A stretch of DNA of 64,000 bases from Artocarpus heterophyllus. Its lineage: Eukaryota; Streptophyta; Magnoliopsida; Rosales; Moraceae. Below are positions 1 through 12,503 of the stretch, piece by piece. Positions within the stretch are counted from its first letter, which is position 1; every line of letters begins with the position of its first letter. Both the position numbers and the translations under genes were made by a program. The stretch spans positions 14,494,836 to 14,558,835 of the forward strand of contig CM046353.1 in the NCBI GenBank assembly GCA_025403435.1, written 5' to 3'. The notes beneath the pieces were generated by a model that did not search any database, was not told where the DNA came from, and saw only the letters and a program-made list of their open reading frames with translations.

Positions 1-2028
1 GTACCATATATACGAACTTATCAAGATAGCCATTCACAAAAGCAATCTTGACATCCATCTGTCAAATCTTGTAGTTAAGAGCGGCAGCTACGGAAAAGAG
101 AATGCGGATGGACTTAAGCATAGCTACAAGCAAAAAGGTTTCCTTGTAATCAATTCCTTACTTTCGCGTGTATCTCTTAGCTATCAATCTAGCCTTATAG
201 GTTTTGACTTTTCCCTCTACTCTTCTCTTTCTCTTTTAGATCCATTTACACCCGATGGGTTTTATCCCTTCTGGAAGATCTACAAATTTCTAAACTCTAT
301 TAGTCTCCATAGACTTCATCATCATAGCTTTTATCTAGAGCTTTGAATTAACATCCTCCATAGCCTCTGTATAAGTGTAAAAATCCATGTCATGTTCACT
401 AGGTTCAACCAAGTAGGCTTCACTATTGACCATATACCTCATAGGTTGATATCCAATCCTTCCACTACGCTGAAGCCCTCAAGTTGTTGTTCAGTTGGTT
501 TTTCTACATTGATTGGATTGGTTTCAACTGAAACCCCTAGAGTGATCGAATCACTCGTCAACTCCTTGAGTACCACTTTACTTCAAGGCTTAAAGTTGTT
601 CATGTAACTTTCCTTAAGGAATGTTCATTCGTTGAAATCACTACTTTATTTTCTTTTGGGTTGTAGAAATAACCGTCTTTAGTCCTTTTTAGATATCCTA
701 CAAACACACAAACTTTTGAACGTGCTTCCAACTTATTCACTTCTTTATACAGGACATGAGCTAGACATCACCACATGGTTTAAGGATGCCTTCCTACCCA
801 TTCACAACTCGTGAGGAGTTTTAGGAACCGATTTTGAAGGCACATCGTTCAAAAGATAACATGCAGCTTATAGTGTATATCCATAAAAGGATAAAGGTAA
901 TGTCGAATAGCTCATCATAGATCTAACCATGTTCAATAAAGTCCTATTTCTTCTCTCAGCTACACTATTCTACTGCGGAGTGCCTAGCAAAGTCAAATAG
1001 GATAAAATCCTATTCTCTAATAAGTGTTTCAAGAACTCCTTAAAGAGGTATTCTCCACTACGATCGGATCGAAGTGCCTTTATGAGTTTACATAACTGCC
1101 TTTTTGCTTCAATCTGAAACTCCCTGAACTTGTCAAAAGTTTCACTTTTCTGATGCATTAGGTATACATACCCATACCTTGAGTAATCATCAATAAAAGT
1201 GACGAAATACTCATACCCTCCACGTGCCCTGATGTTCATAGGACCACAAACATTACTATGCACAAGTTCTAGAACCCTTTCGGCCCTATTGCCCTTAAAC
1301 CTAAATAGTCTTTTGGTTATTTTGCCCTATAAACAAGATTTATATTGTGGTATAGATTCTACTTTTAAATGACTTAAAGGCTCATCCTTTACCAACCATT
1401 GAATCCTATTCAAGCTAATACGACCTAATCACAAATACCAAAGATAACTCTCATTAGAGTGAGAAGTTTTAAGCCTTTTAAAGTTATCATTGATCTCAGT
1501 GTTCAATAGTGATCCATCTTAGGTTTGATAAAATATAAGTTGTTTTGTTCACGAATCATAATTTTATTATATAAAGAGATTAAATAAGAGTCTTTAAATA
1601 AATAAGCGATAGATATTAAATTCCTTTTAAGTTTAAGAACATAAAAACAATCTCTCAAAACCAAAGTCCTATAATTATCAAAGTAAAAATAGACATCTCA
1701 CACTGCTTTAGCCAACATTAAGGATCCATCGCCCATCTAAAGTATGAAGTGCTCATGTAGCATACTTCTTGTTTCCTTAAATCCCTTCAAAGAAATACAA
1801 ACATAATTAGTAGTACTAGAATCTATAACCTAAGCGTCACTTGATTCTTCAACTAAATAAGTCTTAATTACCAGAAGTTTGCACCTACTTCCTTTAGTTA
1901 GGAAGCCCTTGCAATTCTTACGTATGTGTCGAACTTTCCCGTAGAAAAAACACTTTAGTTTCTTCAGGTTTCTCTTATTTTTCTTCTTATCCTTGCCATT
2001 TACGGAATAGAAGTTTTCTCGGTCTTGT
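1..2028 (-). pseudogene. Copia A gag end, integrase and RT start (decayed)
   Basis: The minus strand shows, in 5' to 3' order, a Gag zinc knuckle (about 1890-1960), a GAG-pre-integrase region, an integrase core (970-1263, with the FIDDYSRYGYVYLM-type stretch and an LRSDRSGEY motif) and the linker into reverse transcriptase at 1-250. The knuckle has lost its second cysteine: it reads C-x2-Y-x4-H-x4-C, where copia B has C-x2-C-x4-H-x4-C. Reading frames are broken many times, so no product is expected. The left edge of the window cuts the RT domain near its start, at the place matching 15740 in copia B. Confidence 0.85.
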
Positions 2029-5000
2029 TGTAACACTCTGGTATTTTCAATACACTAAAAATGCAATAAGTAAAGAATTATATAAGATGAAAATACAGTT
2101 TAAGGAGAAAAATACTGTATACTAACATGAAAAATTATACAATATTAGAATAACACAGTGTAAGAAAGTACACTGATAGAGTTATGCAGTATAAAAATTA
2201 CACTGCAAAAGTAATACAGTGTAAGAATTGGATTGTTTAAGATCATGCAGTACAAAAATTGGACTATTTAAGTTGAAGCAGTATAGAAATAATACTGTTT
2301 AGAGAATATGGATGAATAAGAAAGGTTATGTTTGGCCTCCAAAAATTAACCAGAGGCAAGTAAAATATTTTTATATAGTCTAAGGATATGAGGTATATTG
2401 ATTTGACCACGACAGTGTAAGAAAAATACTGTGTGACAAAAAAATTACACTAAGTAAATTTTTGGGTCCCACAAAGGGGACACCCAACCGAATTTGATTG
2501 GGCCACCAAGCTTAGAAATATGGCCCAATAGCATGTCGCCACCTAGGATATCCTTATGGATGACCATGAGTCATCAAAATGGGATAAGGAAGCATTTATT
2601 ACAAAATTATCAAAAAAAATTCATTTCTTTCTTCCTCCCATGTTTGACAGGCATAGCTAGACCCCTCAAAAAAATTTCTCAGCCCCACACTTTGCAAAAA
2701 TAACCCCAAACAAGTTTTAGAAGCAAAACTAAAGGATTTTTCACAAGATTTAAGGTAAAATCCCAAACTTTTTAGCAAGTTTTCAAAGGATTTTTCATGG
2801 GTTAAGGGGGAAATTAATTCATGGTGTTTTTGCATGAAAATGAAGCATAGGAAGGAGTTCAAGGAGCCTTAGAAGGTTAGAAATCAAAATAGTGTTATTT
2901 GGGTAAGTTTTGAAATTTTGTAATTTTTGTTTTGATTTTTATTCCTTTGAACCTATGTGGTTTCTTGAGCATGTATTTGATGAAATTTCATGGATATGTG
3001 ATGTATGGTATGTTAAAGTTGTGAAACTTTGGTTTATGGTGCAAAATGGTAGTTTTTGCAAAAAGTATTATTTTTGTAATTTTAGCACTAATTTCGCAAA
3101 AATGATGAGGGGGCATAAAAATGATTCAAACAAGGGTTGGAACTGCCTATGTAGGGGTAGACTTATTGTTTAAAAATATATTTTTACAAAAATGTCTAAG
3201 GACTAAATTGAAAAAAAAAAGTTTCTTCTCGGCAGAAATGAAAATTGCCCAAAAACACCCCGTATAGTGAGAATTTCAGAAAAGTTACGGCATAAAAGTT
3301 ATAGAACTCGTTGAAACTATTAGGACAACCCAAACAGTTTCTTAAAATTCTGCTTGGTTTAGGAGTTATGAATTTTACAAGAATTTGTTAAAATTGGAAA
3401 AAAAAATTAAAGGGCAAAAATGTCATTTTTCCAAAGGAATTTGAATATGGTACCTTGAGCAAAAATGTTCCTCATGAAAAATAGGGACTAATAGTGTTAA
3501 AAGATTATTTTTGGTTTCGGGGATAAAAATGTAAATATTTTTGTATTTAGGGCTAAAACTATGAAATTGTGTGAAAACTAGGTTTTCACTAGGAAACATT
3601 GGTTTCCTACACTGTTGTAGGCAGTAAGTACCATAGATGTTAAGTTTTAAGGAAATTAAAGTTTAGTTAAGAAAATAATGAAGGAAAAAGAGTTTAGGAC
3701 AAAATGGTCATTTTGTGAAAATGGCCAAAACGGACCCGAAACGCCCATGTCAAGAAACGTTTCTTAGTGGCAATTTTTTCCTAAAATATAAGTAATGAAA
3801 CATTAAAGTTAAGCAATGGGTTTTATAGAATTACGAAGTTAACGAAAAACCAAAAAAAGGCAAAAACATGATTTTTACGAAAACGACTAGAACAAAGTCG
3901 AACACTCCGATTTAGCATAACGTTATTAGACGAAAAATGATCCGTAATATGTTAAGTAACGTAACCGTCATGTGAGATAAGAGATTTAATAATGGAAAGA
4001 TAACCCCGGTGGGTTACAAAGTTAGTGAAAGACCGGTAGACCGATAGTATACAAGTTGAGTTTAAAGGAAAAGAATGTTCAATGTTTACGTTATATTATC
4101 AATCGAGTAGATTGATAAAAAGAAAGTTAATTGATAAGTCGGCTGTCGTTTGATTTGGACACAGAAGCCGACCAATGGAAGGAAAAGGAATAAGATAGGA
4201 ATGGAGAAGGGAACGTTAGAGTAAAGTCCAAATAAGTTCAGACTTCACCTATAGCATGTAGTAAATAGTTTTCAAATGCTTACATATGCGTTTGTAAATG
4301 AGTTTGCAATTATTATGCAAATTTCTTTTGGAGTATATTTGCATTTATTATGCAAAGAGTTCTAAAGTACAAAAGAAGATTTGCAAGGAACTTGCAATTG
4401 CTATGTTTAAAGCCTATTTGCATATTGATATGCATGAATGTTATGAACTATGATTAGTGTGTGTATTATAGATGTGACATGACTTAAAGTATTATATGAA
4501 TATAATATGAAATAGCTGCTATCCAAAGAAGAAAAATGTATAGCAACTCTATGATATAAAAGTATGAATGACATGTGCATGTATGATATGAATGACACGT
4601 ATATGTATGATATGTTTATGAACGTTATATGTAAATATGATATGGATATGAATGCTATGATTGATGCTTGTTATCTAGATTATAAACAAGATATAGCATA
4701 TAAGCACAGTACCACATAATGCATGATGAATATGTATAGTAAGGTCCATAAGAAACCCATTAAGGACATAACTTCCTAGATTACAACATCCTGTAGAACC
4801 AGAATTTTGGTCAGAATAAACACATAGATCCCTACAAGAAAATTTAAACGTAAGTAGAAGTTCAAGATATAAGAGAGGAACTTCCGAGAGGTCACAAGAG
4901 CAAAGCCAAGAGAGGGATATGAAAGGTTAAGTTCAAGTGTTATGAACCTTTAAAAGTTTTCAGACAAGTACATAAACATGTTTTACATAATCATTATCAC

Positions 5001-5208
5001 TTGTCTAGAATGACTAGATGATAAAAGACCTATAGACTGAACAATAAAAAGATTGACTTACTGGCCAATTTTTTTGCACTAAATTATGATCTAGATGTGG
5101 ATGTGCAACCTAGATACGAAATAGGATTAGTATAAGTCCTGCATTTCGACAATGCATAATGTTTTATAATTTAAGTTATAAGTTTTATGAAGCATTTGTT
5201 ATGTAATA

Positions 5209-5770
5209 TGTTACATTTGTATGCAATATGATTCAGAATAAAAAGTTATGATTTGCAATATGTGATTGCGTTATATGTTGCATTTGTATGCAATATGTTT
5301 CAGAATAAAAAGTTATAATTTGCAATATGTGATTGCGCTATATGTTGCATTTGTATGCAATATGATTCAGAATAAAAGTTATGATTTGCAATATATGATT
5401 GCATTATATGTTGCATTTGCATGCAATATGTTTCAGAATATGTGATTGCGTTATATGTTGCATTTGTATGCAATATGTTTCAGAATAAAAAGTTATGATT
5501 TGTAATATGTGATTGCGTTATATGTTGCATTTGTATGCAATATGTTTCTGAATAAGAGTTATGATTTGCAATATGTGATTACGTTATATTGCATATATGT
5601 TTCAGAATAAGAGTTATGATTTGCAATATGTAATTGCATTATATGTTGTATTCATATGCAATATATTTCAGAATACAAGTTATGATTTGCAAAATGTATT
5701 TGCGTTTCAAGTTGCATTTGTTGTGCAAGAGGTTTACAGTATAAGCTATGATTTGCAAGTGTGTATGCAC
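5209..5770. repeat. 67-bp tandem repeat array inside solo LTR 1
   Basis: About eight copies of a unit built on TGTTGCATTTGTATGCAATA followed by TGTTTCAGAATAAAAAGTTATG and a TTTGCAATATGTGATTGCG block. Copies start at 5209, 5276, 5343, 5409, 5456 (47-bp deleted copy) and 5523, then degenerate forms follow to about 5770. The spacing is 67 bp in most intervals. The matching part of the second solo LTR (about 11220-11540) has only a diverged version, so the array expanded in this copy. Confidence 0.85.
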
Positions 5771-6194
5771 GTGACGTGATTGCCTTTGATATGCTCACTA
5801 AAGTTAATAAAGAGGGTAACGTAAAGTTAAAAAGAAAGTGTTGTACCAGCCTCTTCGTTGTGAAGTAATGAAAGTAAAGTTAAAGTTTGACCTCCTATAT
5901 GTGAGGTACACAACCTTGAAGTTCGATGGTCTTAAGTCTTCCACAAGGGAAGCATCACATTTATGATCTCATAATTAAAGATGTTAGTACGAATATTAAA
6001 GGTTATAAGATAAAGAAAGTTAAGGAACAAAAGGTGAAAAGTTAAGGTCAGATAAGGAAAGTTAAAGTGTAACATAAGAAAAGATAAAGAACAAGGATAA
6101 AAAGTCAAAGTAAGAAAGAATGTTCACAAGATGCTCATAATCAAAAGTTTATAATTGAGCATAAATAAAAACATGCATTGTGATTATACTTAAT

Positions 6195-6665
6195 TTGCTT
6201 GTTATGAATCATTTATATGCTATGAAAAACATTTTGAGGAATGTTTTATATTAAGTGTTTATGAAAACATAAATAACGTTTATGAAAAGCAATATAAGGA
6301 TTGTTTTATGTTAAATATTTTATAAAAGCGTTTATGAAAAATGTTACAGAAATACTTTATGAAAACGTTTATGAGAAACGTTTTAGGAATATTTTATGAA
6401 AAATGTTTATGAAAAGCATGTATGATAAAAGTTTTAAGAAAAAAGTTTATAAATAACGTTTTACGAACAGCATTTTAAGGATTGCTACATGTTAAATGTT
6501 TTATAAAAAGCGCTTGTGAGAAACGTTCTAGAAAAGTTTCATGAAGAATGTTTACGAAAGCCCTTTTTAGAAATGTCTATGGAAAATATTGATGATATAT
6601 GTTTTAAGAGAAAGGCTTTTATGAGAAAAGTTTTCAAAGCATGTTTCAAATGATTTGTGAGAATT
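6195..6665. repeat. Degenerate short repeats (TTTATGAAAA...CGTTT) in solo LTR 1
   Basis: A stretch of imperfect 25-60 bp repeats built from TTTATGAAAA(A/G)CGTTT and ATTTTAAGGA. A shorter version sits at 11940-12130 in solo LTR 2, so it is a normal part of this LTR family that changes length between copies. Confidence 0.55.
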
Positions 6666-7190
6666 TGTTTGAACTTACTGAGCGAAAGCTCATTAAAAGT
6701 TTTATCATGTTGTAGGTAGTTTTGTGGACGACTAGTAGGACCGATTAGAAAAGTTAGGTGCTGCAGAGGACAGATGCGAAGATTTAGGTATGGATACCGC
6801 CACAGTAAGTTTTCGCAGTTCAAAAGTAATATTTTCCACTATTTAATATAGTGTTTTAAAAGTTTTAAGAAAATCAGAGTTTGAAGAAATGTTTTCAAAG
6901 TTTTAAGATACAGTTTACGACTGTTTAATATAATTATAAAGTTAAGTTTTAAGTTATGTTTTAGTAAATGTTTCTTATTAAGTTTTAAGAAACGATTTAA
7001 AATAGTTTTAAAGTCAAGTGTTGAGCGAGGTCTCAACTTGAATAGTGACAGAGGTCGCAACAGTTTTTAAATGTTTGTTTAAAGAAAAAAAATTTATTTT
7101 AGTATTTTTCTTATTAAGTAAGTAAGATTACTATTTAAGTAATGATGTTTAAGTAAGTAAAGTGACTGCCCGAAAAGGCGGGTCGTCACA

Positions 7191-7864
7191 CTCGCCCCTT
7201 TGCTACTTTCTATTCCTAGAATTAAAATTGGAACTAGATGCAATTGCCAAGTTCGCCTCGCCACTAGCCATGGCTTCCCTGATCAGATTTTCAAACTCCT
7301 AAAACTACTTCATCAGCTCAACTAAGGTCACATCTTGTCTATTGCTCAAGTTATATGAAGCTCTAAATGGGATGAACTCCTCAGATAAAGTCTCAAAGAC
7401 CATAATCATCTATGACTCAACATCAATGTCAGCTCTATGGGATTATGCCTCAGCAAGGTAACCTATGACCAATATCATGTGCTCCTTCACAGGAGTCTCC
7501 AGTCTTTATTAGCAGTTGAGGAGCTTCCGAAAAGCCCCTTGTCGCTTTGTCAAGGCTTGGCCTCCAAACATGTCATCAAGATTATCCAAGATCTGCCAAG
7601 TAGTCTCATAATCTTCATGTTGAGCATATAGCATATTATTTGTGCTAGCTATGATATAGCAGCGAGCCTGATCATCAGCCTCCTTCCAAGAATGTTACGC
7701 TTAGATTTGTTTGTTAGTGGATCCACTAGTAGGCACAAGAGGACATGACGCGGTTAGCACAAATTTTAGTTTCTCAAAGGATAGGACGATATTCAGGTTC
7801 CGTTTCCAATTATTGTAATTCTCGCCAGTTAATTGGTTCTTATCAAGTATCGAAGATAATACAT
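7191..7864 (-). pseudogene. Copia A gag N-terminal part (decayed)
   Basis: On the minus strand this matches the copia B gag at about 17800-18477 base for base over long stretches. It begins at the candidate gag ATG (7862-7864) and ends where solo LTR 1 was inserted. It carries the region before the zinc knuckle, including the segment matching the QEFELLIRE-like motif of copia B. A frameshift occurs just after the start and stops follow, so it is not functional. Confidence 0.75.
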
Positions 7865-8243
7865 TTTTAGACCTTTTAATCTACAATAAAGATTCATATA
7901 CCAAATATAAGCAAATATTCCACTATAGTTTAGTAAGATAACACAATCAGGTAAACATATAATTGTGTTTATATGTCAAAACCTTGAAAATATCACAACC
8001 TTACAATGATAATTCCTAACTCAGAATCTAACAAGTTGCCTTGGGGAGACTTGCCAAATTCAATTAGGAACACGGATCCCCTCCGATTAATATATGCCAT
8101 CCAAGATCCGTTTGATCCAACATATATTAATAGTCATTTCTTTGGCCATTAATTTCATTAACAAAGCTCCTTGGGGAGGTTAATAAAAAAATTAATCTTG
8201 AGTATATAACCATCATTTCAACTACATTATCCATGGTTTATAA
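7865..8243 (-). other. Copia A leader, proximal piece, ending in TATAA target duplication
   Basis: Untranslated leader between PBS and gag, homologous to copia B 18480-18850. It stops at 8243 with TATAA (8239-8243). The same five bases recur at 22374-22378, where the leader resumes, which marks the insertion of solo LTR 2. Confidence 0.8.
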
Positions 8244-10767
8244 TGTGATACTCCAAGCATTTTTAATACATTAAAATTGCAATAATTTAAAGATTATTGA
8301 TTAATCTAATTTTTTTGATAAAATTGATAAAAGCAAAAAAGGAGATTTTTAAGGGTAAAAATCATACCATAATCTTATTCTAGAAAGGAACAATATGAAA
8401 ATAAGTTGAAAAGCTTAATTGTTGCAAAATATATTGCAACAAATGTTAATACAAAATACAATTTAAGAAAAATATTGTATAATAATATAAAAAATTATAC
8501 ACTATTAGAATAATGCAATATGAGGAAGTACACTGATAAAGTTATGTGGTATAAAAATTACACTATAAAAGTAATGCAGTATTAGAATTAGACTGTTTAA
8601 GGTTAAGCAATACAAAAATTGGACTGTTTAAGTTAAAGCTGTATAGGAATAATACTATTTGAAGAATATGGATGAATAAGAAATGCTATACCAATATAAA
8701 GAATCTACCGGCAGTATAACAAAGATACTATCGGTATAAATTTAGATGTATAAAGTTAGATAATATTGAAATTACATTATGTGATGGATGAAAATAAGTA
8801 TGGGAGGTTGTGAAATCTCATGAATTGTGTAGAAAGAAATACTGATAGTATACAAAAAATACTATCATTATAAATTTAGACCGTGTAAAGTTTGGAGGGT
8901 CCCACCAAGGGGACACCTTGAGAATTTTGATTGGGCCACCACATTTACTAATGGGGCCCAATCACATCTAGCCACCCAATAAACACTTGATTACCAAGGG
9001 GTTAGTCATCAAAAAAAAAAAAAAGGAAAAAGGGGGGACACTCTAAGGGTGGAGAAAAGGCCACCTCACCCCTTTGTTTCCTTTGTATTTCACTTCAAAA
9101 GAGACTAAAAGTTGGTCTCCACCATGCAAGACCTTGAAAAGGAAAGAAAGAAAGAAAGAAAGAAAACTCCCATTTTTTCCCAATGGACTTGGCAGCCCTT
9201 TGGGCAATTTTTCTATCAAAGTTTGATGAGTACAAACCCCCAATCAAGCTTAAAGCAAGCTCTAGTGTTTTAGTACAAAGTTTTACAACTTTGGAGGTTA
9301 AATTCTAACCTTTTTTCTAAGGATTTCAATGAATTTTCTTCAAAGTTCTAGATGGGTTTTGATGGTTTTTTGTCATGGTTTTTGTAGAAAAGGCATGACA
9401 AAGTTTTGAGTGTAGCAAAGGAGATCAAAAATCTTGATAAATTTTAGGTAAATTTCTAAACTTTATACTTAAAAGTTTATGCTAAAAATATGTATACCAA
9501 GTGTTTGATGTATGATTCGGTCTGTGGCATGTAATATGGACATTATGACATGATTGTTTTATGTTTTTTTATTAATGGTGATGATGAAAGAAAGAAGGAA
9601 AATAGGAGATTATTTGTTTAAAAGTATAAAATTGTTAAACTTTGAATTTTATACAAAGTTTAACTAGTTTTAAAGGAGTGGGGTTTTGAGGACATTAGAG
9701 GCCAATTTATGTCCCAAATATGGCATAGGATCTGCCAACACAATGAGAGAAACAACTTTTGTGAATAAAGTTTTGGAAAATTCCAAAATGACTAAATTGC
9801 AAAGTTTTACAAAGGCTTTATAGATTTAAAAATCAGCCAAAAAGTCCAGCAAAACGTAAGAATTTTAAGAAAGTTAAAACATAAAAGTTGTAGAACTCAT
9901 CAAAACTGTTAGGATAAGGCAGATAGTTTGTCAAAATTCTACTTGATTGAGGAGTTATGATTTCATGAAATTTTAAGCACAAAATTTCAAGAAATGGAAA
10001 CATTATGAAATGTTTAGAATTCGACCAAGGAGCTTTTGAAAGTTTTACTCATTGTGAAAAACTGTATATTTTAGTATAAAGTGGTCATCTTTGGTTCTGG
10101 GGGCAGAAATGTAAAGATTTTTATGTTTCAAGTCAAAACCGTAAAATTGTGTGAAACCGAGTTTTCACCATAGAACATTAAGTTCCTACATTTTTGTGGA
10201 TAATAAGTAACTATAGGGTTTATGTTTTTAAAGATTAAGAGTTTACTCAAGTAAAGAATGAAAGAAAAACGTTAAGGGCAAAAATGTTAAGATTTTTGCA
10301 TTAGGGTCAAAACTGTAAAGTTTTGACAAAAGAGATTTAATTGAAAGGAAAACCATTGTTTTTGTTTTTCATAATATTATGAGGCGTAAAGAAATGAAAG
10401 TTATATTTTAAAATGGGTTCTGAAAGTTTTTAAAGACCCGTCAAGGGCAAAATGATCATTTTGCGAAAATAACCAAAACGAACCTAAAACGCTCGATGTT
10501 GGGAAATGTTTCTTAGTGAGAATTTTTATATAATATGTAGGTTATGGACCGATAAAGTTAAGCAATGAGTTTTATAAAGTTACAAAATGGACGAACAACC
10601 CATTAAGAGTAAAAACATTATTTTTAAGAAAACGGCTAAAATAGAGTCAAACACTCCGAATTAGCAAAACGCTCTTACATGAAAAATGTTTCGTAATACG
10701 TTAAGTAACGAAATCGACACATGAGATGGGAAGTTTAATAAAGGATGTTCAAGATAAATAAAAGGAA

Positions 10768-11002
10768 GGTAACCCGATAGGTTACAAAGTTAAGTAAAGA
10801 ATGATAACCCGATGGGTTATGAGATTAAGTAAAGGGACAAGTAACCTGGTGGGTTACAAATTTAAGAGCAAGGTAAACCAATGGTTTATAAAGTTAATTA
10901 AAGTGAAAGGGAAAGGTAACCTGGTGGGTTACAAATTTAAGTAAAAGAAATGGGGTACCAATAGGATACAAAGTAAAGGGAAAGGTAAGCTTATTGGATA
11001 CC
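10768..11002. repeat. Tandem hairpin repeats (GGTAACC-N5-GGTTAC) in solo LTR 2
   Basis: Seven successive units of about 30-45 bp. Most carry a short inverted repeat of the form GTAACC...GGTTAC separated by 4-6 bases, each followed by AAGTTAAGTAAAG-like spacer. Units lie near 10768, 10804, 10839, 10873, 10915, 10952 and 10984. Solo LTR 1 has a single such unit near 4003-4020. Confidence 0.75.
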
Positions 11003-12503
11003 AAGTTAAGGAAAAAGGAAATGAATGTTTAAGGTTTTAGTTAAGTTATCAATCGAGTATATTGATAATAAGAAACGTTAACTAATAAGTCTGGTGTCAT
11101 GTGATCAAGACACAGAAGTCGACTAATGAAAATAAAAGAAAGGAAACGGGATTGTTAGAGCTATAGACAGGTAAGTTTAAATCTTACCTACATGATGAAG
11201 TAAATGATTTTCAAATACTTATATATATGTTTGCAATCATATGCAAGTTGTTTTTAAAATATGTTTGCATTTGTTATGCAAAAGGTTTTAAAGTTTAAAC
11301 CAAGATTTGCAATGTACTTGCAACTATTATGTTTAAAGCATGATTGCATTTAATATGCATAAAGTTTTAAAGATTAAGTAAAAGTTTGCAATGTATTTGC
11401 AATGATTATGTTTAAAGTATGTTTGCATTTTGTTAGTGCATAATGTTTTACATTTTAAGTTATAAGTTTTATGTTACATTTGTTATGCAATAAGTTTTAA
11501 AGAGAACAAGTTATGATTTGAAAATGTGTTTTCATATGATATGATAGCATTCGATATGCTCACTAAAGTTAAGCATAAGGTAAAATAAAGATAAAAGGGA
11601 AGTGTCATACCAGCCTCCTTATTGTGAGGTACTGAAGTAAAGTTAATGTTGTGACCTCCTTGATGTTAGGTATACAAATAAAAATAAAGTTATGATCTTT
11701 GTGTTTGATGGTCTCAAGTCTTCCACAAGGGAAGCATCATGTTTATGATCTCAAGATTAATGATGTTGGCACGAACACTAAAGTTTATAAGATAAGGAAA
11801 GTTAGGGAACAAAGATAAAAGTTAAAGTAAGAAAAGAATGTTTATAAGATACTTATAAATGAATGATCATAAATGAGCATAAATGGAATTATGCATTTTC
11901 ACTTTGCTTGTATTCCTTATTATGAAATGTTATGTGTTATGTTTATGAAGAACATTTTGAGAAATGTTTTATGATAAATGTTCATGAAAACATTTTTTTA
12001 TGTTTACAAGGAAAGGTTTATGAAGGATATTTTAAGGAAAAACGTTTAAGCAATGTTTTATGAAAAACATTTTTGAAAAACATTTTAAGAGAAAGGTTTT
12101 TATGAGAAAAGCTTATAAAGCGTGTTTTATGATTTGTGAGATTATGTTTGAACTTACTGAGCGAAAGCTCATTAAAAGTTCCTTCATGCTGTAGGTAGTC
12201 CTATGGGCGACCATTAGAACCTGTTTGAATAGTTTGGTGTTGCGGAGGACAGATGCGTAGATTTGGGTATGGATACCACTACAGTAGGCTTCCGTTACTC
12301 AAAGAAAATGTTTTTCACTATTTAATATAGTGTTTTCAAAGCTTTAAAGAAATCAAAGTTTTATGAAATGTTTTCAAAGTTTTAAGATATATATTTTACG
12401 AAATGTTTTATATAATAATAAAAATAAGTTTTAAGTTATAACTCAGTTAATGTTTCTTATTAAGTTTTAAAGAAACGATTTGAAATGGCTTTAAAGTCAA
12501 GTG

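Larger units (their letters stand above)
2029..7190 (+). mobile_element. Solo LTR 1: 5.16-kb unit of a long-LTR retrotransposon, inserted in copia A gag
   Basis: The unit begins TGTAACACTC and ends GGGTCGTCACA and has no coding capacity. It interrupts the copia A gag: the flanks at 2028 and 7191 are contiguous in copia B near 17790-17830. It is collinear with the unit at 8244-22373, which has the same ends, so both are copies of one family. A TG...CA unit of several kilobases without internal domain fits a solo LTR. The ends resemble long chromovirus LTRs (Tekay/Del type), but I cannot prove the family. The flanking 5-mers are CTTGT and CTCGC, which differ only by two C/T changes, as in a decayed target duplication. 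Plus orientation is tentative. Confidence 0.7.

Noticed and set aside
5209..5770. Regularly spaced repeats resembling a CRISPR array
   Set aside because: The repeats follow each other without unique spacers, there are no cas genes, and the context is a plant retrotransposon LTR.
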